DNA from: Bacteriovorax stolpii
GTDB lineage: Bacteria > Bdellovibrionota > Bacteriovoracia > Bacteriovoracales > Bacteriovoracaceae
Reading direction: 5' to 3'
Length of the DNA stretch: 5,868 nt
Assembly (NCBI GenBank): GCA_945862475.1
Contig: CAMAYW010000171.1
Coordinates: 1 to 5,868, forward strand
In this document: positions 1-4,887 of the stretch, in pieces
Numbering within the stretch: position 1 is the first letter of the stretch
Layout of the letters: each line of letters begins with the position of its first letter
Translations under genes and position numbers: made by a program
The notes under the pieces: generated by a model
Told to the model about the DNA's origin: nothing
Databases searched by the model: none
The model's input: only the letters and a program-made list of their open reading frames with translations

Positions 1-19
1 GAAACGAAATTCTTTTCAT
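1..19 (-). CDS. 5' end of an unidentified gene, cut by the window edge
   Basis: An ATG on the minus strand (17-19) is followed by an open frame reading M-K-R-I-S-F to the window edge. A good ribosome binding site, AAGGA (plus-strand positions 25-29), sits 5 bases upstream of it. The Met-Lys-Arg opening followed by hydrophobic residues would suit a signal peptide or membrane start, but six codons cannot identify a product. The start lies 50 bases after the stop codon of the membrane protein at 70-1020. I see no terminator hairpin between them, so the two may be co-transcribed. Confidence 0.5.
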
Positions 20-24
20 ATCTT

Positions 25-29
25 TCCTT
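25..29 (-). promoter_or_regulatory. Ribosome binding site of the partial gene at the left edge
   Basis: On the minus strand this reads AAGGA, 5 bases before the ATG at 17-19. It is the main reason for believing that a real gene starts there. Confidence 0.5.
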
Positions 30-69
30 TTATACGTTGAAATAAACACTTATAAACTATCACAAAGTT

Positions 70-1020
70 TTAATTCTTGGTGTGGTCTTTAGCAAAATTA
101 TTTTGAATGTAATCCAGATATTTATTAAGTTTACGCGTGTACTCACGAAGGTGAGTATAGCCAACGAGATGTACCCGACTGGAATGGTTTCCTTTCATAA
201 ATGAACGCATGGTTGAAAAAATTCCGAACGCTGCACCTGATACTTTTGAATAAAGGTGTAAACCCAGAAAAATATAAAAAGTACTAATTAAGGTAATCGT
301 GAGGCCAACGATGTCATCTAAAATGAACATCTGCTGAGTAAAAAATCGGCTGACAGATTTTTGATCTTTAAGAGTCTTTGTCGCTAGTTCAATCATCGAT
401 TCATAAACGGTGGAAGTATTTTCAATAATAAATAGTGTCGTTGTAATTGAGATAAGAATAAGGAGTAGGCCAAAATGGAGCATAAAAATTTTGTCCATCA
501 CAGGCTTATGAATTTTAGAGTACTGAGGAGGAATACTATTGGTGACGATCTCATTTCGTCTTCTCGATTCTCTAATATACTCAAAAAAGAATTCTGAGAA
601 ACGTGTGAATAAGCTATAGGTACTAAACTGATCAACGACATAAATCTTATTCGGATTTTGAACCACTTCCTCGCAATAGTCTCCCATGTTTTTAAACGGT
701 CTCAAAATCAACCATCCAACATAAGAACCAATAAAAAATAATCCGATATGCATCGCAAATAAAAACGGAAGTGTATCGAGGGATTCATGGATGATCATAT
801 CAAAAAATGAACTTGAATCCTGAAGATCTGGAAAACCGTGGGCCCTAAAAAATACGTAATTAAGTTTCATCACTTCAAAAAGAAACCAATAGACAATAGA
901 GGTCACGGCTATTGAAATCCCACAAACCTTCAAACCAACAAGGACAATAAAACGACTATCTTCAGTTTTGAAGACTCTTTTTAACTCTCCGGGGAATTCT
1001 TTTATGAATTTAGACGACAT
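70..1020 (-). CDS. Four-helix membrane protein with two TM-TM-HAMP-like halves
   Basis: A 316-residue inner-membrane protein whose exact function I do not recognise. Four hydrophobic helices are visible, at about residues 24-48, 84-106, 177-199 and 233-256. They form two pairs, each enclosing a probable periplasmic loop (about 49-83 and 200-232). After helix 2 comes a charged linker (about 107-157) opening with L-R-P-F. After helix 4 comes a segment (257-306) with the layout of a HAMP domain: a short amphipathic helix, a G-N-H-S-S-R-V connector, then a second helix with L-R-E-Y and K-L-N. HAMP domains pass signals from membrane helices to cytoplasmic output domains, but here the protein ends just after the second one, with no kinase, cyclase or chemotaxis domain. 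It could modulate a separate partner, or be a general sensor or scaffold. No strong ribosome binding site precedes the ATG. The gene is divergent from the lipoprotein gene at 1176. Confidence 0.8.
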   Translation of the reverse strand: MSSKFIKEFPGELKRVFKTEDSRFIVLVGLKVCGISIAVTSIVYWFLFEVMKLNYVFFRAHGFPDLQDSSSFFDMIIHESLDTLPFLFAMHIGLFFIGSYVGWLILRPFKNMGDYCEEVVQNPNKIYVVDQFSTYSLFTRFSEFFFEYIRESRRRNEIVTNSIPPQYSKIHKPVMDKIFMLHFGLLLILISITTTLFIIENTSTVYESMIELATKTLKDQKSVSRFFTQQMFILDDIVGLTITLISTFYIFLGLHLYSKVSGAAFGIFSTMRSFMKGNHSSRVHLVGYTHLREYTRKLNKYLDYIQNNFAKDHTKN

Positions 1021-1111
1021 ACATGAAATTCTAATAAATTTTCTAAATAGTTAAAACTAGGCAGTTTCAACCGAACCTTAGTCAAAGGATTTACTCAACT
1101 TTAAAAAAGAC

Positions 1112-1140
1112 TAAAGTCGACGGGTGGGTTCGACCGATAG
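1112..1140 (+). promoter_or_regulatory. Possible sigma28 (FliA)-like promoter of the lipoprotein gene
   Basis: TAAAGTCG at 1112-1119 and ACCGATAG at 1133-1140 resemble the sigma28 elements TAAAGTTT and GCCGATAA, with six of eight bases matching in each. The spacer is 13 bases rather than the usual 11, which weakens the call. A start site just after 1140 would leave a leader of about 30 bases before the ATG at 1176, which fits. The spacer also holds a short inverted repeat (GTCGA 1116-1120, TCGAC 1130-1134) that could instead be an operator. No convincing sigma70 promoter was seen here. Confidence 0.3.
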
Positions 1141-1163
1141 GTGCATAAGAATCGTCTAGGACG

Positions 1164-1169
1164 AAGGAG
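1164..1169 (+). promoter_or_regulatory. Ribosome binding site of the lipoprotein gene
   Basis: AAGGAG lies 6 bases before the ATG at 1176. It is a near-ideal Shine-Dalgarno site that fixes the start and suggests efficient translation. Confidence 0.8.
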
Positions 1170-1175
1170 TTTTTC

Positions 1176-1763
1176 ATGAAATCGCTGGGTCTAGGTCTTT
1201 TACACCTCACTCTTCTTATTGCTGTTGTTTCCTGCGGGAAGAACAACCAGTCGGGAAGGTCAGGAACAAATTGGGGTTACAACAATCCTTATACTTCAGG
1301 ACTCCCTCCAGTTGGAAACATTAATTCCCCTTACAGCTACGGTGGAATGAGTGTGAACCAAGTCATGCAACAGAACCCTTGCCTTGGCGGTTTTGGCGGA
1401 ATGCCCGGCTTCAATCAGCCTTATGCAGGTCAAAGATTGCCAATCCAAGTACCACTTACAAATTTTCCTACAGTCGTTCCTCCAGGTGATATTTACGTGG
1501 GTGTGACTTCTTACGGAGATGTAGCGGTCCTCGCGGGTCAGGCCGTGGGACAACCTCCACTTTTTGTGGGTTATATGTGTCCGCGATCGTTCTCACCATC
1601 CGGCCAGGGTCAACTTATGGGGATTAAAATTGGCTCCTATTCAAACTGTCTTTTTAAGCCAATGACAGCTGCGACGGTTGTTTTTCCTGGTGGTGGTTCA
1701 GCTGAGTTTCGCTGGTTAGATGGCGGATCTTCAATGCGACAAAAATTTACATTCTGCCGATAA
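1176..1763 (+). CDS. Small Gly/Pro-rich secreted lipoprotein of unknown function
   Basis: A 195-residue predicted lipoprotein. Residues 1-19 form a signal peptide with Lys2, a hydrophobic core and the lipobox V-V-S-C, so Cys20 would be lipidated after signal peptidase II cleavage. The next residues, G-K-N-N, do not form a +2 Asp retention signal, so outer-membrane placement is likely by the E. coli rule. Residues 21-90 are rich in Gly, Asn, Pro, Tyr and Ser and look disordered. Residues 90-195 look more ordered, with alternating hydrophobic stretches suggestive of beta structure. Four further cysteines (69, 135, 158, 194) could make two disulphides in the periplasm. The gene looks richer in G and C than its neighbours. 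It has its own promoter region and terminator, so it is probably a single-gene unit. I recognise no enzymatic motif and no named family; lineage-specific lipoprotein is the safest label. Confidence 0.85.
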   Translation: MKSLGLGLLHLTLLIAVVSCGKNNQSGRSGTNWGYNNPYTSGLPPVGNINSPYSYGGMSVNQVMQQNPCLGGFGGMPGFNQPYAGQRLPIQVPLTNFPTVVPPGDIYVGVTSYGDVAVLAGQAVGQPPLFVGYMCPRSFSPSGQGQLMGIKIGSYSNCLFKPMTAATVVFPGGGSAEFRWLDGGSSMRQKFTFCR

Positions 1764-1787
1764 TTTTTTCAAACAGTGATATGTGAG

Positions 1788-1816
1788 AAGGGAGTCTATT
1801 GACTCCCTTTTTATTT
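1788..1816 (+). terminator. Intrinsic terminator of the lipoprotein gene
   Basis: A perfect 9-bp stem (AAGGGAGTC 1788-1796 paired with GACTCCCTT 1801-1809) has a four-base TATT loop and is followed by a T-rich tail (TTTATTT). It begins 24 bases after the lipoprotein stop codon. On the opposite strand the hairpin directly follows the amidase stop codon but has no T-run after it, so for the amidase operon it would act as an RNA 3'-end structure rather than a classical terminator. Confidence 0.85.
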
Positions 1817-2536
1817 CTGTTCACGAATAAATGTCATTATACCTTGAGAAATACCACGAGCTAGATCATCAAGATATTTTTCTTGATTCACTAATTTTAA
1901 CTCATTCATGTTTGAGACAAATCCTGCCTCGATCAAAAGTCCTGGACGCTTAGAGAGGGCCAGAACATAAAATAAACCCGGCTTAATCCCTCTGTCAGTT
2001 AATTTGTGAGATCGCACAATAGGATGAATACTTTTATGAACGGCACTCGCTAGTTGCTTTGAGTGTTTGACCGTTTGTTGAACCACTAAATCGACTAAAA
2101 TTTGATTCACAATGAGTTCTTCACCCTTCAAATTTAAATTTTCCGCTCTTTCAACTTTTTGAGCAGCAACATTTGAATTGTTATCCAAATAATAAAGTTC
2201 AAACCCATGACTTTTTGGATTTGCAGAAGAGTTAAAATGAATGGAAATGAATAAATCTGCTTTCAAAAGATCAGCAAGATCTGCTCTCTCCTGAAGGGAG
2301 ACAGTGCGATCAAGACTTCTCGTTAAATAAGTTGTGGTACTTTTACTTAAGTGATCCTTTAATTTTTTAGAAAGTCTTAATGATAAATCTTTTTCAAAAA
2401 TTTTTCTTTTCTTGAAAGGATCAAGATGTCCAATCGCACCAACTTCTTCCCCACCATGGCCAGGGTCAATAAGAACAACTTTTGAAAAGCATTCCAATGA
2501 AAACATGATAAAAAAAAGAAAAGAAACAAAGCGCAT
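1811..2536 (-). CDS. Periplasmic N-acetylmuramoyl-L-alanine amidase (Amidase_3, AmiC type)
   Basis: A 241-residue zinc amidase that cuts the bond between N-acetylmuramic acid and the first L-alanine of the stem peptide, leaving denuded glycan. Residues 1-18 form a signal peptide, so it acts in the periplasm. The family's zinc ligands are visible: His27 in D-P-G-H-G-G, Glu48 in the following helix and His100 in S-I-H-F-N. The catalytic glutamate is Glu203 in L-I-E-A-G-F-V-S-N. Between His100 and Glu203 there is a longer helical insertion (about 118-175) resembling the regulatory segment of E. coli AmiA/B/C, absent from minimal CwlD-type enzymes. There is no AMIN, LysM or SH3 targeting domain, so it is essentially signal peptide plus catalytic domain. 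The ATG follows the SpoIID-family stop codon after a single base (TAG-T-ATG), and only a weak purine-rich stretch lies upstream, so translation is probably coupled. It is the last gene of the operon. Confidence 0.95.
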   Translation of the reverse strand: MRFVSFLFFIMFSLECFSKVVLIDPGHGGEEVGAIGHLDPFKKRKIFEKDLSLRLSKKLKDHLSKSTTTYLTRSLDRTVSLQERADLADLLKADLFISIHFNSSANPKSHGFELYYLDNNSNVAAQKVERAENLNLKGEELIVNQILVDLVVQQTVKHSKQLASAVHKSIHPIVRSHKLTDRGIKPGLFYVLALSKRPGLLIEAGFVSNMNELKLVNQEKYLDDLARGISQGIMTFIREQK

Positions 2537-2537
2537 A

Positions 2538-3677
2538 CTAATAAACTTTTCTCATTCTGTGGCGAGGAAAATAAAAAGAGAGGATTTGACGATAATCATA
2601 ACCGCGTTTTGCTAATTCGAGTGCACCCAACTGACAAAGACCTACACCGTGTCCATAACCAGAACCCTCAACATGAATTTGATTATTCTTAGTTTCTATT
2701 ACGAAATTATTTGAAGGTAGGATTTCTCTCCCAGCTAAGTTTCTTAAATATGATTTTTTAATAATATGAAGACGATCACCGGCATAAAGACGAACTTCAG
2801 AGTTATGGATTGAGTCTGGCATAACTCTAATACCATCTCCCTTCACTTGGTCCGCATAATATCTTTTTAATACTTGATCCACCATGGAAGTGAGTTTTTC
2901 TCCCTTCATTTGGTGTTTCCAATCTCTCATTCCGGTCGACTGACAAAAAGTACAATTGACGGAACGATATCCCTCCTCGACTCCACCCCAGACTTGATCA
3001 GGACGAAGTGTTTTTCCCCCACATTTTGAATGAAAAAAAGTGGGAGCTATTTTTCCAGAAGGTCCAACTAAAATTTCGCCTTCTGTTTCTTTCGCTGCTA
3101 ACAAGGTATTTTTTGTAGCATCAAAATAACTTCCGGAAACTTGATCTTTCTCAGAGGACTCTAAATGATAGAGTTTATCTTCATTTTCAACCTTCATCCC
3201 TCGACGAATTCTATCATAGGCATAAGTTCTCGCCGCCACGGCCTGTGCCTTTAAGGCCTCTACTGGCCAAGTACCATTCATTTCTTTAGATAATAAAGTC
3301 GTTAAATAAGACTCCATAGGAACGAGATTTACGAGGTCACAACTTTCTTGCTTAGGATTCGTTAATAGCTGTAGTTCACCTTTATATTTTTGTTTTCCCC
3401 AAGAAACTAAACCCGTTGGGGAACTAAGGGAGGCGACAAGGAGAGCATTCTTGGGAAAATTTCGAACATTCTTTTTTTGATTTCCACAATTAAATGACAA
3501 TACTTTTCTTCCAGCATACTGCTGAGAAACTTTTTGAGTATGAATGGTCTTTCTAAGGTCAATTCCTTCAACAACTATATTTTTAAGGGATTTGGCGATG
3601 AGGACCTTTACCGAAGGAACGGCCGCTTCGAGATTCATCGAAAGAAATAATATAAAAAGACTTCCTGTTTTAAACAC
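2538..3677 (-). CDS. SpoIID/LytB-family peptidoglycan glycan-cleaving protein
   Basis: A 379-residue exported protein of the SpoIID family, whose characterised members are lytic transglycosylases that cut glycan strands lacking stem peptides. I prefer the GTG at 3675-3677: it has a ribosome binding site and yields a normal signal peptide (M-F-K-T, a hydrophobic core, then L-E-A-A at about 15-19). A GTG at 3708-3710 in the same frame would add 11 residues but lacks a clear site. The core motif at 120-152 contains P-M-E-S-Y, K-E-M-N-G-T-W-P and A-L-K-A-Q-A-V-A-A-R-T-Y; Glu132 of K-E-M is the likely catalytic acid. His216 and Cys219 (F-H-S-K-C-G-G) with Cys242 and Cys245 (C-T-F-C) resemble the family's metal site. 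The C-terminal signature G-Y-G-H-G-V-G-L-C-Q-L-G-A lies at 340-352. SpoIID proteins are best known from sporulation, but members occur in non-sporulating bacteria; nothing here suggests sporulation. The amidase gene follows one base after the stop. Confidence 0.92.
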   Translation of the reverse strand: MFKTGSLFILFLSMNLEAAVPSVKVLIAKSLKNIVVEGIDLRKTIHTQKVSQQYAGRKVLSFNCGNQKKNVRNFPKNALLVASLSSPTGLVSWGKQKYKGELQLLTNPKQESCDLVNLVPMESYLTTLLSKEMNGTWPVEALKAQAVAARTYAYDRIRRGMKVENEDKLYHLESSEKDQVSGSYFDATKNTLLAAKETEGEILVGPSGKIAPTFFHSKCGGKTLRPDQVWGGVEEGYRSVNCTFCQSTGMRDWKHQMKGEKLTSMVDQVLKRYYADQVKGDGIRVMPDSIHNSEVRLYAGDRLHIIKKSYLRNLAGREILPSNNFVIETKNNQIHVEGSGYGHGVGLCQLGALELAKRGYDYRQILSFYFPRHRMRKVY

Positions 3678-3682
3678 TAATT

Positions 3683-3692
3683 CCCTATCCTT
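3683..3692 (-). promoter_or_regulatory. Ribosome binding site deciding the SpoIID-family start
   Basis: On the minus strand this reads AAGGATAGGG, ending 5 bases before the GTG at 3675-3677. The GTG at 3708-3710 has only AT-rich sequence upstream. The site and the signal peptide that begins right after it both favour the downstream start. Confidence 0.6.
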
Positions 3693-3738
3693 GGAAATTA
3701 AATTACGCACAGACTATTTAACCATATTTTTTGGTAAA

Positions 3739-4575
3739 CTAAGGAAGTTTTTTTAGATGTTTCATGATTTTCTGCATATCTATCCATGCAGTTTTCTTCA
3801 TGTTTTGGTTTGTCTCAATAATTGACGGATGAAAAAGTGGTACGATTTGAACGGAAGACTCATCTCCAAGCTTGCGAGTAAAAAATTGTCCATGGACGAG
3901 AGAAAGCCGATCGTTTGACTTCAGTATTTTACTAGTTGCAGTGGCACCTAAAGTGACTACGACTTCAGGTTGATAAAAAGAAGCAATTGCCATGACGTTG
4001 TCGGAATAATCTGTATCATCTGCTCCTTCAATCGGAAAAATAATAACCTCTTCAGATTGAAGCTTCATGGCAAGAATCATTCTTTCAAAAAACTCGGCGG
4101 TTTTCAGAGGAAAACCGGTGAGAAGTTCGTCAATGAATCCTCCACGTATTTCTGGAATCACTTCTTCCATTTTTCGAAACTTCTCGCTCACAAAAAGAAC
4201 TTTAACTTTACCTGGAACTTTTTTAGAGAGAATAATGTCGACCAATTTTTGATCAAGTCTAAGGACATCTTTTAGTGAATCAAAGCTAGAAAATTGTCCC
4301 ACGCCTTGCCAGCTTTCTACATTTTTCACATGAACTTCTCCGCCGGGAACTTTAAGGACTTGGGAGTTTTGTTCTAATGTTTTCTCCTGAGCAAATCGCT
4401 CCAGAGATTCAATCACTTGAATCTTCTCTGAAAAAACTTCTTTTTGAATAGTGGGAGCAATCGGTTTAGGTGTCTTTTTTAACCAACTAGAGTCTCCCAT
4501 AAGGGCCTCAGCGAAGGTCTGTGCCGGTCTAGGATTTCTAAGGCCCAATAATTTTTGCTTAAACAAAGATTCCAT
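3739..4575 (-). CDS. Degenerate uracil-DNA-glycosylase-like protein (family 4 fold)
   Basis: A 278-residue cytoplasmic protein. Its C-terminal half resembles family-4 uracil-DNA glycosylases: P-E-V-V-V-T-L-G-A-T-A at about 203-213, then V-P-L-F-H-P-S-I at 245-252 and a final K-K-T-A-W-I-D-M-Q-K helix. In the active family, the H-P-S/A motif belongs to the uracil-binding active site. Upstream, L-F-V-S-E-K-F-R-K-M-E-E (127-138) sits where family 4 has the G-E-A-P-G-x-x-E-D motif, and is clearly altered. The protein contains no cysteine at all, so the four ligands of the usual 4Fe-4S cluster are missing. Residues 1-120 are charged and match nothing I recognise. The length exceeds that of typical family-4 enzymes (around 200). 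It may be a divergent glycosylase or a non-catalytic derivative; the fold call is firmer than the activity. It is the first gene of the minus-strand operon; the SpoIID-family start is 61 bases after its stop codon. Confidence 0.75.
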   Translation of the reverse strand: MESLFKQKLLGLRNPRPAQTFAEALMGDSSWLKKTPKPIAPTIQKEVFSEKIQVIESLERFAQEKTLEQNSQVLKVPGGEVHVKNVESWQGVGQFSSFDSLKDVLRLDQKLVDIILSKKVPGKVKVLFVSEKFRKMEEVIPEIRGGFIDELLTGFPLKTAEFFERMILAMKLQSEEVIIFPIEGADDTDYSDNVMAIASFYQPEVVVTLGATATSKILKSNDRLSLVHGQFFTRKLGDESSVQIVPLFHPSIIETNQNMKKTAWIDMQKIMKHLKKLP

Positions 4576-4627
4576 TCACAATTTCTAACACAAACTGAAC
4601 CTTCTTTCCTAGCTCTAAAATCTCTTA

Positions 4628-4633
4628 ATTATA
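4628..4633 (-). promoter_or_regulatory. Possible -10 element for the UDG-like/SpoIID/amidase operon
   Basis: The minus strand reads TATAAT, a perfect sigma70 -10 match, 52 bases before the ATG at 4575. No good -35 hexamer stands 16-18 bases upstream. The site lies in the 102-bp divergent gap, and the overlapping plus-strand TATAAA (4630-4635) might serve the zinc-ribbon gene in the other direction. Confidence 0.35.
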
Positions 4634-4664
4634 AAACCCTTGTACCGAAATGACTTATGTAAGC

Positions 4665-4670
4665 AGGGAG
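4665..4670 (+). promoter_or_regulatory. Ribosome binding site of the zinc-ribbon gene
   Basis: AGGGAG lies 7 bases before the ATG at 4678. It supports the reality and the start of this short gene. Confidence 0.7.
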
Positions 4671-4677
4671 AAATACA

Positions 4678-4887
4678 ATGACAGATCAAGATTTTAAATT
4701 TGAAAGCTTTGAAGAATACTTTGGTGACGCCATTCAAGTGAAAAAAACGATGGATGAGTGTAAAGTTTGCGGCTCCAAACTTCTTCTCTCACACATGCCA
4801 GATTACAAGAATCTTCTGGTACAAGAAACCGCTCGATGTATGGACTGTGGTTGCGGCAACCGAAGAGTCATTCACGTTCTTAATTAA
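4678..4887 (+). CDS. Small zinc-ribbon protein of unknown function
   Basis: A 69-residue protein with an acidic, aromatic N-terminus (residues 1-26) followed by a compact cysteine pattern: C-K-V-C-G at 28-32 and C-M-D-C-G-C-G at 54-60. Two C-x-x-C knuckles about 22 residues apart are the classic layout of a zinc ribbon, giving a tetrahedral zinc site from Cys28, Cys31, Cys54 and Cys57; Cys59 is an extra. There is no signal peptide or membrane helix, so it is cytoplasmic. Zinc ribbons of this size often bind nucleic acid or act as adaptors, but nothing here shows which. A good ribosome binding site precedes it. It is divergent from the UDG-like gene and convergent with uvrC, and its TAA overlaps the uvrC stop codon by four bases. 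The long open frame in the +2 register over the same region (4754-5143) is antisense to uvrC and is not credible. Confidence 0.8.
   Translation: MTDQDFKFESFEEYFGDAIQVKKTMDECKVCGSKLLLSHMPDYKNLLVQETARCMDCGCGNRRVIHVLN

Noticed and set aside
1021..1100. Sigma70 promoter for the minus-strand membrane protein
   Set aside because: TTGAAA and TTGACT hexamers occur on the minus strand, but at proper spacing the -10 candidates match the consensus poorly (about three of six bases). I could not support a specific call.
1296..1553. 85-residue open frame on the minus strand inside the lipoprotein gene
   Set aside because: It is antisense to a gene with a clear lipobox, ribosome binding site and terminator, and the translated sequence has no coherent domain or signal.
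2538..3710. Sporulation gene cluster
   Set aside because: SpoIID-family proteins occur widely outside spore formers. No other sporulation gene is present, and the remaining genes fit a Gram-negative chromosome.
3717..3738. Imperfect inverted repeat between the UDG-like and SpoIID-family genes (ACCA and TGGT arms)
   Set aside because: The paired core is four bases plus a bulged AT extension, with no GC-rich stem and no T-run on the minus strand. It does not look like a terminator, and the genes are probably co-transcribed.
3970..4275. 101- and 61-residue plus-strand open frames opposite the UDG-like gene
   Set aside because: Both are low-complexity Asn/Phe/Lys-rich translations of AT-rich antisense sequence. 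The minus-strand protein carries the family motifs.
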